A stretch of DNA of 64,000 nt from Lantana camara. Lineage: Eukaryota > Streptophyta > Magnoliopsida > Lamiales > Verbenaceae. The first letter of the stretch is position 1. Every line of letters starts with the position of its first letter. Positions 24,226 through 36,391 of the stretch are shown one piece after another. Both the position numbers and the translations under genes were made by a program. The notes below the pieces were generated by a model. The model was given only the letters and a program-made list of their open reading frames with translations. It was not told the DNA's origin and did not search any database. The stretch covers positions 45,332,501-45,396,500 of the forward strand of contig CM074860.1 of NCBI GenBank assembly GCA_037501455.1, read 5' to 3'.

Positions 24226-24411
24226 TTGAAGAACTATGAAAATGATGGAGAAATAATGGGTAAAGGAAAGCCCGATCAAATCACCATATACCACGATGGT
24301 GGAAGTGAGAGTCAACTCAATCGAGCGTTGAAAATGGGACATCTACAAGGGGAGACAACAGGAACAAGTTGGGTTTCCAGTTCGTCAGTCGTTTTCCCAG
24401 GATGGGTCTAA
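24226..24411 (+). pseudogene. Possible Argonaute PIWI-like relic (tentative)
   Basis: A 61-codon frame reads NDGEIMGKGKPDQI and then ITIYHDGGSESQLN. From memory, plant AGO4-type PIWI domains contain a segment of the form KPDQIII-RDGVSESQFNQVL; the fragment matches its fixed positions (KPDQI, I, DG, SESQ, N, L) at identical spacing. The sequence after the match does not continue as Argonaute and no other PIWI motif is secure. The match is short, the region is degenerate, and a chance hit in a six-frame scan cannot be excluded. If real, it is a captured and decayed gene fragment inside a non-coding retroelement. Confidence 0.25.
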
Positions 24412-24464
24412 GGCACTTCTAGGGCAATAAACTGTAATTTGAGTTAATAGGAAATTAGCTCGAG

Positions 24465-25050
24465 TGTAGCGCCTCCCCAGCACTACAAACCCCGCACCGT
24501 AATATTCCCCAAATGGTGGTTAGACCCAACACTTAGGAAATACCACGGCGAATGGTCAAGATAATACATGAGTGGAATCCATGTCCTAGTGCAGCGGAAG
24601 ATAAAGAGATTCAAACTTTGCCAATAAACGGGGAGGATAACGTATAAGGAATAAGGATTATCATTATTGATCAAAGTAGTTCGCAAAAGAGTACAATAGG
24701 TTGACATACAAGGACAAAGTATAAGATAGTTTATTTCTATAGAGAATAAGCTCAAGACAGTGTACTCTTAGGATCGGATCCAACCTACTATTGTAATGCT
24801 TCAAGATACCTCTAGTTGTCGTTCCTTGATTCCTGAAATCATGCATTTTAAAGTAGGCGAGAGGGTAGTCAAAGTGACTAAGTGAAGGGGGGTATGTTAG
24901 TTTATATATATACGTATATATATTTATATGATCCAGGAGATCTTGATCTAAAATATTAGCAATAGGATATAACAAATATGAAACGGTTCATAATAATTGT
25001 TAAAATAGGGATAGGGATAATTTGGAATATTTGTAGAAACATCAACCGTC
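24465..25050 (-). mobile_element. Solo LTR H, distal part
   Basis: On the minus strand this is the right end of LTR H, terminating GGCGCTACA at 24465. TSD TCGAG at 24460-24464 matches 47066-47070. Element F interrupts the LTR at 25051. Without F the LTR is about 3236 bp. A (TA)-rich tract lies near 24903-24930. No coding frame is supported. Confidence 0.9.
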
Positions 25051-28000
25051 TGTAGCACCCCAGACGGAGGATACCACATCCCCCACACAAGGACTCAGAC
25101 TCGGTCATGAAATAGGAAGTCCGTGCCCGAACCCGAATCATAGCGAACAGGAGACCAACTCACACACTAGGCTAGGCGGATCTAACTTGACAAACTCAGA
25201 GTGTGGAAGTAATTCAAAACATTCATCAACAAATAGCGGAAGCAATTAAATCAACATACCAAACAATTGACGGGTTCAACTAGCATAGATACCTAATCCC
25301 AAATATCAACATACATAACAAGTGACGGGTTCAACTAGCATAGATACCTAATCCCGAATATCAATTCATAATCCAACATAATAAACAGCATCAGTATCAT
25401 CATAATATCTATTAACATCCAAGTACTAGCTTACTAACCCAACACGAGTTTGTATCTAAGTAGAACATAAACATAACCTTCAAGTATGAAACATAAATAC
25501 ATAAGATAGGTAGAGTGTGCGACAAATGCATCCTAACACCAACTAGACTGACAAGTGTGACACCGAAGACTCACATCCACCTAGCTCAAGCCAAAAGGAA
25601 TCCTGCAAACTAAAAGATAAAATGAGGTGTCAGTCTGAGTGAGGGGGCTAACGCACACCCACAATATATATATAAGGAGCATAGCACAGAATAAAAGGAT
25701 GGACTCATGAACCGGGGATAGGTGTTGCATTCCAAAACATTTCGAAATAACCCAAATAGATATAGATATAAGTTTAGAAACCATTTTCCATAAAGACTCT
25801 ATCCCAATTTATAATTCCATAGCAGAATAGAACACATGCTCGGCGAGTACGAGCTTCCAACCTTTACTCCTCAGAACATAAATCAAAATCAATCCATCCT
25901 CTACACCATTGATGGAGGAGATGTACCGTCCCCAAATCATCGAGAATAAACCGTCTAATATAGACTCGATCTCAAGGGGGTAACGAACCCACAAGAGTCA
26001 TCCCCGGCCTTAGCCGGAGGCTCAAGATATCACGCCTCCCCTATCTCCCTGAGTCGCGCAATGATATCTCAAATGGAACTAACGCACATGGTTGGAACCC
26101 CGACGGCCCTCACCATTCCGGGGGACCCATTACCCGTAGCTCCTTGGATCCACAATAGAAAAGAACAGAACAGAACAGATACCATATATCATGGCTAACT
26201 CGCTATACAATCATAACACACTGACATTTCCAAAATGGCTTACATATGCCTCAAAAACTGGTTTTTATATATATATTCCTACGCGATGGAACTTTAAGCC
26301 TTATGACCTCCACCCACGCAAGACACACGTAAAATCATAAACATATCATATCCAAAATATACGTAGTTATAGTAAGTTATACTCACATGCAAGGGCAGAA
26401 ATCAGCATGTAAAGGCCATAGGTAACATAACTATACAAAATCCTAAACCTCACCTGAGAAACGACGAGATACCAAAACTGACAAGACGAATGCATACTCG
26501 ATCAGGTTGTCCCTACCCTGGAGATCACTGACAGAAGGGAGAACACGAAGTACTCATGAGAGAAAACTGAGAGTGCAGATCATCGACATCAAGATACAAG
26601 TACAATTACACATACAGCCACCTATTAGTCTTAAGCTATGAGCAATAAATAGGTTTCCTCCAATATGTATCTGGATATTTACAAACATTGGTCATTTACA
26701 AATATAAAACATATGAATTAACAACAGATTCAATCTAGTAAAGTCTAAACTCATAAATAATTACATAATACATACATTACACTTAAATTAAATGTGAGGA
26801 AAGGGAAGAGAGGAATCGGTGGCTACCAGACGTAGCTCCTGCTGCTGTGCACCTTTTTTCCCCAGAGAAAACGAGAGCTGATGTTCTAAGGTAGTGGCTA
26901 GGGCGACACTTGGCCAGTGGTTGAAAGAGCTGGCGGCGTTGTTGCTGCTTCAAAGCAAGGGGGTGGCGCCGACTGGAACGGTGGTTGTGCGTCGGAAACG
27001 TGGCTAGAGATAGAGGGAATCGGCGGTAGAGGAGCTCGCAGGGGCGACGGAGATGGTGATGATGGGTGGCGACAAATCTGTTGCTGCTTGCCGTGTTTCC
27101 TCTGTTAGGTTAGAGACACGAGACTGAGAGGGGTAATCAACCTGGGTGGTGGCGCCGCTTCCTTGAGGTGACAGGAGTCACAGCGCCAAAGCTACAGGAC
27201 TGAAGGCGACAGAATCTCTTGGTTGTTGCTGCTGAATGACCAAAGGGAAGAAGAAGAGAGCGGGCGAAAGATGGTGGCACTGAATGGTGGCAAATCGGGG
27301 GTCAGTGGTGGTTGGTGAACGAGAGTGAAGGGGATTTGTGGCGGATTTGGCCGAGGTGGTTGGCTGGGGCACCTCGTCGGAGAGAAGAAACGAGGGAGAG
27401 AGGAGAAGGTTGAGGGTGGTGGTTGGCTAAAGCTACAGCGGTGGCGGAGTGGCTGAGCTACCAGCAAGATGGCTGAGATGATGGTTTGCTAAAGAGGCGA
27501 TGCTGGTGCTTGAGACAGGAGTGGCGCATCCTCGGAGGAGATGACCAGCGGTGGTGGCGACTCGTCATGGAGGAGGAGAAGGCGATTGCGCAGCTGCTCA
27601 AAGACGAAGGGGAGAAGAAAAGAAAATGAAAGAATGAGATGGGGCTAGGGTTTCTGATATAAAAGGGAGTCTCAAGTTCCGAAATTACAAATAGGTCCCT
27701 CAAGTTTAAAAGTTATGCGATTGAGTCCCAAAATTCAATTAGGGTTCAAATAGATCCAATTAGAGATTAGAAAATTATAAAAGTACCCCAAGATTTAGAG
27801 TAGTGTCCAATTAAGTCCAAATTGAATTTCTCATAATTAGAAATAGATCCCCAACTTTCATTAATCTTAAATTAGCCCACATAATTTAAATTAAAGAGCA
27901 ATTAGGCACTAAACACATATTTCGATTGACTCCACATATTTACATAAGTTTGCAATCGAGTCAATTAAACTACTAAAACATAAATAAGGCAATTCAAGCA

Positions 28001-28078
28001 CAAGCAGAGTTAAACAAATAACAATCTGATCGCACCAAAATGACATCGTATCTTGCTCCAAAAATGCGGGGTGTTACA
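25051..28078 (-). mobile_element. 3' LTR of element F (3028 bp)
   Basis: Plus-strand boundaries TGTAGCACCCC (25051) and GGGTGTTACA (28078); TSD CCGTC at 25046-25050 matches 44411-44415. It pairs with 41394-44410, with scattered substitutions and an 18-bp difference near 26950. On the minus strand: TATA box (27665-27656), CT-rich leader to about 26900, acceptor-like CTCCAGGG near 26520, donor-like CAG|GTGAGG near 26457, GC-rich block (about 26170-25835) and acceptor-like TTTGCAG near 25603. Leader frames (for example 27192-27467 minus) are low complexity and not kept as protein. Confidence 0.93.
27656..27665 (-). promoter_or_regulatory. TATA box in F 3' LTR
   Basis: CTTTTATATC on the minus strand is followed about 30 nt downstream by a CT-rich leader, the usual layout of a plant pol II promoter. 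The other LTR copy is at 43988-43997. Confidence 0.6.
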
Positions 28079-28093
28079 CCCTTCCCCCCTTAA
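28079..28093 (-). promoter_or_regulatory. Polypurine tract of element F
   Basis: On the minus strand TTAAGGGGGGAAGGG abuts the TGTAACACCCC start of the 3' LTR. An 8-bp hairpin GAACCTGG/CCAGGTTC (28097-28115) lies immediately upstream. Confidence 0.88.
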
Positions 28094-28404
28094 GAGAACC
28101 TGGTCCCCAGGTTCCACTGTTGAGCTGGATGAACTTCGAGTTGTAGTGTCTTAACTCTTCTCGAGGACTTGTATAAAATATAGCCTTCGTTGTGAAGTTC
28201 ACTCTCATTGTCTTACTGAACCTTTCCCACGATATCTCGTTGTCATTAAGATCCGTTCGAATACTGGACCGTTGCTTTCATCAAGTTGTTCCGAGCATTC
28301 CCATAAGATGAATAGTTATCACTGCACTCAACTTCGATGGCATCGCAAACTCGTCACTCGCAGACCGTAGCCAGGACAATGCCTAACGCAACCACAACAG
28401 ACAA

Positions 28405-28542
28405 GAGAGAATCCCATCTCTCGGCACAAGAGGTGAGAGAACCCCTTCTCTCGAGCATAGATTTGAGAGAACCCCATCTCTCAAGCACAGAATTGAGAGA
28501 ACCCCGTCTCTCAAGCACAGATTTAAGAGAACCCCGTCTCTC
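28405..28542 (-). repeat. Hairpin array 1 upstream of the element F PPT
   Basis: Five units start at 28405, 28435, 28465, 28495 and 28525, an exact 30-bp period. Each reads GAGAGAACCCCGTCTCTC or a close variant, the reverse complement of the C and E units. Because 30 is divisible by three, both strands stay open and encode a 10-residue repeat, which I take to be a by-product. Confidence 0.93.
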
Positions 28543-28582
28543 GGCCTAAGTCGGACAGATTCCAACATCTCCCAACATTCTA

Positions 28583-28780
28583 GTTTGAGAAAATCCAGCA
28601 TTTCTCAAACCCCTAAATTCAAGAGAATCCAGCATCTCCTGAATACCTAAGTACAAGAGAATCCAGCATCTCCCGTACACGAAACATAGAAAGAATCCAG
28701 CATCTTCCTAGCACATAAATAGAGAGAATCCCGCATCTCTCTAACACGTAAAAAGAGCGAACCTAAGGTCTCTCTTGCAT
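28583..28780 (-). repeat. Hairpin array 2 in element F
   Basis: About six units of ~35 bp built on GAGAATCCAGCATCTC. The first (28583-28610) has extended arms GTTTGAGAAA/TTTCTCAAAC, 10 bp. Arm sequences vary from unit to unit while several keep pairing. Confidence 0.85.
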
Positions 28781-29660
28781 ATAAATCCACTGATCAGTTA
28801 TTCATACATATACATATCATAGTAACACTTTACGAAAAGTATGCAATGCATGTTTGGTGTACCTTATACAACTGATATCGGAGTCCCTTGAGTATAGATT
28901 CAACGCTCATACCACAACTCAAGGGGGATATCGTGATGGAATCCCTGTACAACAAGGTTACAGTATGTATGTATGTTATATGCGAGGTTAGTGAGCAATC
29001 AAGGGAGTTTTAAATCACATAGTCATAAATAGTTCTCATAAGTACATAACTCATTCATTTCAGCAACGGTTCATAACAAGTAGAAATTTCAGGTTACAAA
29101 TACTAGATCAGGTGTCCAAGTTATCATATTTAAACAACAATAGTCATCATCCACATCAAACAAAACAAGGTAAGAGTATTTAAGCGATGCATGTATGCAA
29201 ATGCCATGAATGCTTGGCATACCGTTAACCGAAGTGTAACAATCTTGACAAGAGAGTCGAGATGAAGCAGTAGGAGTTGATTAAGCCGATAATGATGCAA
29301 CCTTCGTCACCTGAACTTCCTTGCCTTGAGTCTTTTCATGAAGTGGTAACTCAACAAAGCTTGTCTATCACCCAACCCCTTACTAGACCGTAATCCTTGC
29401 TCAACTAGAATCATCCTCAGTTTCTCCCAAGAATTCTGATTTATGTGTTAAATCTTAGTCTGCTCATCTTCAAGGGGTTGTCCATGATTCATTTGTCAAT
29501 CAGATATTTACCTCAGAGCTTCGTTGGATGATTGTGGTGCTAAATACTTCCCAAAACAATCCAAGGTATATAATTCTGAAACTTGAATAAAGTCTTTCGG
29601 CATCTAAGTGTTCTATTCCCACCTCAACAATGTCTTCCATCTCATTTTAAAGAAACACTC

Positions 29661-32600
29661 TGTAACGCCCCGGTTTTTCATTTATACTAATGTATCGTAT
29701 TTGTTTATAAATTTCGCAATTAAATTATTTAATTATGTGATTAATTGTTTATAAGTGTTACTGATAATTATTTATACCCTTAATTATTCTAATTAATTAA
29801 TTTTATAATTTCATTGACTCTTATTTAAATTAAAAATAGAATTTAAATTTTGTTATTTAATTTGAAATTGTTAACATTATTTCTGAGTGATTTAAATGAG
29901 CTTCGTTCTTATATGAAATCATATCGAAATGTCGTGGAAATTTAGTATGTTGTAGATGTATGTGTTATGAACATGACTATATGCTCGGTTTATGTTTTCG
30001 AACTCATTTGACGTGGTAAGGAATTTAATTTGATTTGTGGAACCAAATCGGGGGCTAACGAGCAATTAGCGCACCCTTGGTTCCATATTTGATATCTTGA
30101 GCTCGGGAACTCGGATTCGAGTTCCATCAACTTCGTTGAACTCGTATCGAAGATTCGGGTTTAATAAACTTAGCCTTATATTTTTTCAAAATCATTTGAA
30201 CCTCCGACATCCAACCGAAAAATGAAACGACACCAAAACTGGCACATTTTACTAAAATGGCCATAACTTTTTCAAGCCTTGACCAAATTAACTATGGTTG
30301 GAGTCCTTGTAATACTAGTTCAGCCCACTATCTTCCCATACTCAGCCCCAACAGAACTTATACTCACACAAGCAAGAAAACTCAGCCAAAGCTCCTGACT
30401 TCAAGTTCATTCCCGTAACCTTGCATTCCTTGGGATTTTGGAGCTCAAATCTCTTCCAACCTTCATCCAATCAACAAGGTAAGCTTAAGGTTGTAATAAA
30501 AATTCATTCCTGGTCACATTCAACCATTAATCCCTATTTTTTAGTCAGATTTCATGGAGATTTGCAAGCTTGAATGAATAGTTAGGTTTAAATTGATTTT
30601 CTTGATCTTCTTGAATACTTGATGTTTTTCTTGGTTTTAAAGCATGAAAGTGATCACTTTACTTCATTTATTTCATTTATGGTCATTTATTTGATGGTAG
30701 TTGAGTATTTATTGAGTTTTCATTAATGAGTTTGTTATGAAATGCATGAGCTTCAAACTGATTTTTCCCCTTCCTCACGTCTTGAACTGCTGTTAGCTTT
30801 TGTGATTCATTTTGATATTAAATACTACTTATTTTTACCTTATTTGCTGAAGGAGTGAACGTTGATTGACCATGAAATGTCTTCCTATGTTTTATTCGGT
30901 TTTGCCTTCTTTTCCTGCGTATGAACTGCTGCTACTTTTCTTGTTGTGTTGCTGTCTAATTTCAGCTTAATTGTGAGAGTTAAGGCCTGTTATGCTGTTG
31001 TATTTCCACCTTAATTGTTGGCATGAATTGGTTGTAGTTTTGAGCTTGTCTTGGCCTGGTTTTTCTTTCCATTTTCCTTCCCCTGTTTCGTTCGCGCTGA
31101 GGTTGTTGTCTATTGCTGCTGTAATACTCTCCCCGGGCGGGGAGAGTTTGTTCTTGAGAGTACCCGGGCGAGTACTCCTGCTGCAGAACCTTCTGTAATC
31201 ACCTTCCCCGGCCGGGGAAGGTTACTTGGGGAATCTACCTGGGCTGGTAGATTGCTACAGCAGCTTCTGTTCTTTCTTTTCCCTTTTGCTGCTTTTGTTT
31301 CTTTCTTCCTTTCTTGCTGCGTTGCTGCTTCTATTTCTTCCTCATTCTGCTGCTTCTGTTCTTCCTTGATCTGTTTTGTGTATGTGTATGTTTATATACA
31401 TATTTAATTGCTGCGGCTTCTTCTCTCGTATGTGCAGAGTGTGCATATATATATATGTATAGTAGTGTATTTGTTTTGCATGGTTTTAATGCATGCATAT
31501 TATTATTATTAAGTGTTTGCATGCATGTTGTTAAGTGTGCAAGAATATTTACGTATAACTATTTATATATACATATGTAATAATGCATGAAGTTGCATGT
31601 AGATCTAATTGTTAAGGTTTGCATGTGCATGCATGTTTAATAAATTAGATTGCATGCATGGGAATTATATTTGGTGCATGTTGATATGCATGCATGTTAA
31701 TCTACGTATAATTATATATTAAATATTATTTGATTTAATTGAATTATAGAATTTAACTGTTACCTATTTCATGTTTTATTTAATTTCGATCTTGATTTGA
31801 ATGTATTTAATTGTTTATTTTTTATTAGTAAATGCGATTTAATACGTGCTATGATCATATTTGAAATTCTTAGATTAAATTGATATGATATATGAATTTA
31901 TGAATTTGAATGAAAATGAATGAACGAATGCCTTGGTTATATGCCTTAAATTCATTAATCGTGCACATGAACATTTTCATGACATAATATCCTTTCTTAT
32001 GCAATCAAATCATGATCATACATTTCCGTGCGTCATATATGGTTCATTTGGCGTCTTAAGTCTCATGAACACGTTACGTTGTCCTTTGTACAGTTTATCT
32101 CCAGGGCGGAGAAATCTTGATCAACTAGGCACTCGGTAACTCGTATCCTTGTATCGACTTGTTCCAGGTAAGGGTGTTTTCGTTCTAGTTACATATTAAG
32201 CCCTACAACCTTATGTGACAAGCTTTGGCTAAAACCTTATGTATATATATATATATGATATTTTCAAAGTAGAGTCATTGAGTAAATTATGATCGAGTAA
32301 ACCCTTTTCAAATGCATTATGAAATATGTTATGTTTCTTATGAATCAAATGTTTTGGCGAGACTACGTATGCATGTTATGATTGCACGGGCGCAGGGACT
32401 TAGTGCAAGTGGCTATCCGGGGAGGGAAGGGCCGACGGTGATCCCTTGTACTAGTCCCACCACATTTACGGTGATACCGGCCCTCGCTAGGAGGTTTAGC
32501 GGGGAATGGGAGCTGAGTGCCCTTGGGGGATTCATGTACCCCCCATTGGCCTATGTATGGACCGGTGGTCGGGTCCTGCTAACCCGTCCACCACCCGGAG

Positions 32601-33504
32601 GAAGAAGGTTGGAACTTATTTTATGATTATGATTATGTTATGATTGATATGCACCGTGCGGGGAAGGCCGGGACAGGAATTGCCCAAACGTCTATATCTT
32701 ATGATATGATATATGATCTGTGTGTATTATGATATATTGCATGATCACCTATTTAATATATTAATGATATTTGTAGTACACGGTCGGAGTTTTATTGGAG
32801 ATAATGCACGCTCACTCTCCGAGCCTTTATGTTTATGTATGAATTATGAACTTAATGAATTTAATATGATTAGTCGTAAAATCCGAGCATTACTTAGTTA
32901 TTCTCTTGCCCTTTTGGGAACTAATTTTAAATAAAACCTTGCTCGGGATTTATGACTTGCATGTGCATGTTTTTATATATATGTATCACTCCTTCTCACT
33001 TAATCTTCTAGAGACTGACCTTCTCCCTCCCCAACCTTTTAGTGCGCAGGTAGCGTTGGAGTTTCGAGCTAGGCGGAGTTTTGGTTGAGTCTTTGAGTCG
33101 GTCAAGTTGTTAGGAGAGTCTCTGCATTCGCATACGTATTTAAATTGCGTATGATTCGACTCTGTAACATTATGAACTTGAATCCTAATGTATTTGTTAT
33201 TGAATTGCCTTGCCGGGCTTTGTTATGAATTAAAAAAGGCCTGAGGAGCGCAAGTCTGCTTGTGGTTCGTGTGTTTCATTTCTACAGGCCCGTGGCCAAT
33301 GCATGTGTCTGGATTTTAGTTTTACGATGCATTATGTTTTGTCGGTTAGTTACATTTGCAGGGTCTAAGTTCCGCCTAGCTTAGGAGGGTTGTTTTGTTT
33401 GTCTCCCGTTCGCTATGATTTGATACGGATGCGGACTTCCGATTTCGTTACTCGTATTAAGCTATAGTGCGGGGGATGTGGTGCCTCACGTGCGGGGTGT
33501 TACA
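29661..33504 (+). mobile_element. 5' LTR of element E (3844 bp)
   Basis: It runs from TGTAACGCCCCGG to GGTGTTACA, followed by the PBS. It pairs with 36667-40558; I count about ten differences in the first 300 bp. Landmarks: donor-like AAG|GTAAGC at 30479, palindromes at 31126-31252, acceptor-like TTTGTACAG at 32093, donor-like CAG|GTAAGG at 32168, GC-rich block 32384-32612, acceptor-like TGCGCAG at 33049, GCTAGGCGGA at 33068 and TCCGCCTAGC at 33371. Confidence 0.95.
31126..31252. repeat. Palindrome cluster, E 5' LTR
   Basis: Arms ACTCTCCCCG/CGGGGAGAGT around GG at 31126-31147, a GAGTAC/GTACTC pair at 31158-31177, a perfect 22-bp palindrome at 31201-31222 (core TTCCCCGGCCGGGGAA) and AATCTACC/GGTAGATT around 31232-31252. 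Confidence 0.93.
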
Positions 33505-33512
33505 TCCTTAAT

Positions 33513-33525
33513 TGGTATCGGAGCC
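33513..33525 (+). promoter_or_regulatory. Primer-binding site of element E (one base changed)
   Basis: TGGTATCGGAGCC has one A-to-G change from the tRNA-Met PBS and starts 9 nt after the LTR. Confidence 0.88.
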
Positions 33526-36391
33526 AGGTTACAAAACCGGGATTCGCGTGTCGTGTTTGAGTCAGTTTAGGTCATACGGCTTAGGAACTACTTGATAATG
33601 TGTGCATTGCATCGATTTTGAACGTGAAATTGTTTTTCTTTTTGAATCTTATCGAATTACCTGTTGCATTCTGATATTGGATCCGTGCCTTTCGTGTTGA
33701 ATATGTGCCATGAGCATGCACTAATCGCATGCATCTATTCTCAAAATGAGTTATGATTTCTAGGTTTTGAAGATGATATCAAACCACGGCCAAGTTCTAT
33801 GATCACAACAATCTATTACAAATTCTTCTGAGGCCCGGAAGATAGGAAGAATCACCGGGGGAAAAATATAGAGAATTCGGGATGCGTGGCCCTCATAGAT
33901 GGAGTTAGATTTAAGGGCTAGGAGTCAGAATGGAGGACCGTTGTGGAGATGCAGGGTAGAAAAGCATTTGATGGAATAAGAGCTGTTCGAGGAATGTCTC
34001 TGACTCCGAAGATTTTTGTATATAGCTCTCCTACATAGGACGCAATAATCGGATTCAACTGGGACATTCCATTTAAGGAATGAATCTTGAAGGTATTTTG
34101 GTTCAGGGCTCGGATTATTGAAGAGTCAAGATAAAAAGGGGTCCGTTGGGAGTCTGACACCAAGGGTCATCAAGAAAGGGTTTCTGAATAAACCTATTGA
34201 TTAGAACATGAGTTGTAGAAACCATGATCGAGAAGAGTTCGGATTCAGGTGTCCTAGATTTCGATTAAGATGGAAGACAAGTCAGGAAGGGATTGAAGAA
34301 AGGCAAGTAAGGTGATAAATACAAATTCATGGAAGGTGACTATACTATAGACAAGATTTAAGTTCTTTTCTCTCAAATCCAAGCTGAATTGTCGTGTTGT
34401 GAGGTTGAAATGGGAAATATGGAGCAACAAATGGAAGCGACAAAGAAAAGTAAAGACCTTTTTGAATGAAATCATACGCTCAAGTGGAAGCAATCAAAAA
34501 AAGAGTTTAATTCACTAATCTCCACTTATAACGGATAAGCATGGGAAATTTGATCATGGTGATGATGAGAAATAGGGTTCATTGGTATAAGAGAACTTGG
34601 GCAAAGTTGAAGAGTGATTCTCGGGGAGAAATTCAAATGTTAATTCAGTGGATGTCGAAGGAATCAGGGATCACGGAATTTCAATTTCGGATCGTGGAAG
34701 ACACGAGTGATGCTCCAAGATTCATGGGAAATTGGAAGACCGTGGGAAAGACAAGGCGTGATTAGCAAGTCAAAGTAATCTTGTGATTGGAGGAACAAGG
34801 AAAAGCTATTGAGCTAACGGTTTACTACGTTGGTGACAGGTTCAAAACATTCATGGCATGTGCATTATATTTTGCATCAATTGTTTATTCTCTTTACTTT
34901 GGTTCGTGCGCGTATTTCTATCTGATTTCGTTACTCTAATGTGCTGCATATTTAATTATCGTAAGTGTGTCACATGCACTGTCATTTTAACCCGACATAC
35001 ATTCTAGTGTTTATTTGATAGGAGGCTCTGTCATCTCATATATCACGTATCTCTGTAAACGGCCCGCATTTGAGTTAAGAGGAAAAGAATTAATGGGATG
35101 GAGCGTTTTAAGGAAGGTGACTTCGAGAAAGAACGAACTTCAAGTAAGGGATAGGTTGGTGGGAAAGAAGTTTTAGAAGGAAAAGTACAACCGGAGTTGG
35201 CTTTGGAGTGTCCGGATCGAACAAGAATGAAGAAAAAGGGTTTCGAATATTAATAGAGTTAGGGGGAAGTGGAAAAGACAAGTCATTGGGTTACTATGTT
35301 ATTTAAAACCCTCCCCAATGAAATTTCCATCAAGAATTTCGACGAAAGAACGATCGACGAAGTTCAACATGTAACGGCGGAAAATTTTTAAGGGGGAGAG
35401 CTGATAAGAGACGAATTAGAAATGAAAGGTCGTGCCAAAGAAATAATTAGTAGAAATAATAGAAATGTAATTAAGAAAGATCGGGGAATTTTATGGTGGT
35501 GAGCGAAGAGGAATAATATAACCTTAAAGGTTAATCCTTAAAGTGAGGGCTAAGTCACTAAATTCGGGTTGAAGATTATCATGAGGACTAGAGAAATAGC
35601 TTATCCAATCTTTCCATATATGCAAGTGCGATTTGGAGACAAAGAAGTTATGAAGAAGTTAAGGTAAACTCTCTAGTTGAATTGTCGAGATGGAATCGAT
35701 TCAAATTAGCATAGAAAGGGATATTGTCAATAAAGCTTGGTTCAATAAGTTCATAAGGAGTTAAGAAGAAACAAAATCAGAGAGGATGAACATTGGATCA
35801 ACTAAATTAGACTCTAAGAATCATCAAGGTTGTCAAGAGTGGTTATCCTCGGGGATACGTTAAACACTGATATGGGTAAGGATGGAAGATATAGACTGGA
35901 CATCGGAACAAATATTCTAAACGCAAAAGTGAATGTCAATTGGATTACTTGGAAGAGTTAGTCCGATTGAAAGAATATAATAGGGATTGAGGAAGGATCG
36001 AAGAAGTTGAGTAGCAATAAAAGTCAGAAAGGATCTAAGAGTATAATCCTTAAGGGATTCATCAATTGCTTCACCGGGGTACCCTGAAGAGGTTAAAGAC
36101 AAGCTGAGCACTGAGTTTATCTTCAGGATAGATCATACACTGGACAACGACAACTCACAATTCTAAATTTCGCAACTACGTTGAACGGTACTTATAGCAT
36201 CCATGCAAATTTAACTTAAATAATTTTTATATTAGGTGCTTTGATTCCTTATCATGTTAAATTACTTGGAGTAATTGATAATCAATGTGGGTGACACCTA
36301 TTACCTGCTTTGGGTGTCTTATGTGATTTTAAATATGGTTTTACGTGTGTTGCTTGGGAGTATTGGAGACTTCCTTGTTTTATTTTTGGTT

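Larger units (their letters stand above)
22099..24464 (+). mobile_element. Internal region of element D, interrupted by LTR H
   Basis: Purine-rich degenerate sequence that follows the order seen in C and E: acceptor-like TTGTAG near 22388, long AAG/GAA-rich stretch, conserved motif at 23333-23370, T-rich stretch ending in TTTGATAG near 23518, and an internal PPT-like AAGGGGGAGT at 23831. A 70-codon frame (23623-23832) stops at the TAA just before that tract. The region after it (23841-24464) has a possible PIWI-like fragment. No complete protein domain is present. It resumes after LTR H at 47071. Confidence 0.7.
28079..29660 (-). mobile_element. Internal region of element F, 3' part
   Basis: Besides the hairpin arrays and PPT it holds the two conserved motif copies (29195-29232 and about 28840-28870, minus strand) that bracket a shorter, ~320-bp module than in C and E. 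28870-29190 is AT-rich; 29230-29660 is a degenerate purine-rich stretch on the minus strand. No recognisable protein. Element E interrupts it at 29661. Confidence 0.75.

Noticed and set aside
27192..27703. Pro/Ser-rich frames in LTR F (also 43438-44022)
   Set aside because: They are overlapping frames in the CT-rich LTR leader and change between the two LTR copies.
28405..28542. CRISPR-like regular repeat
   Set aside because: No unique spacers, units are self-complementary hairpins inside a plant retroelement.
28337..28549. Frame with a 10-residue repeat (LREP-LSS)
   Set aside because: It is antisense to element F and results from the exact 30-bp period of the hairpin array; the C and E arrays do not keep a frame.
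31051..31407. Cys/Ser-rich frame also present at 37998-38423
   Set aside because: The two frames are simply the two LTRs of element E; they cross palindromes and differ in length and ends.
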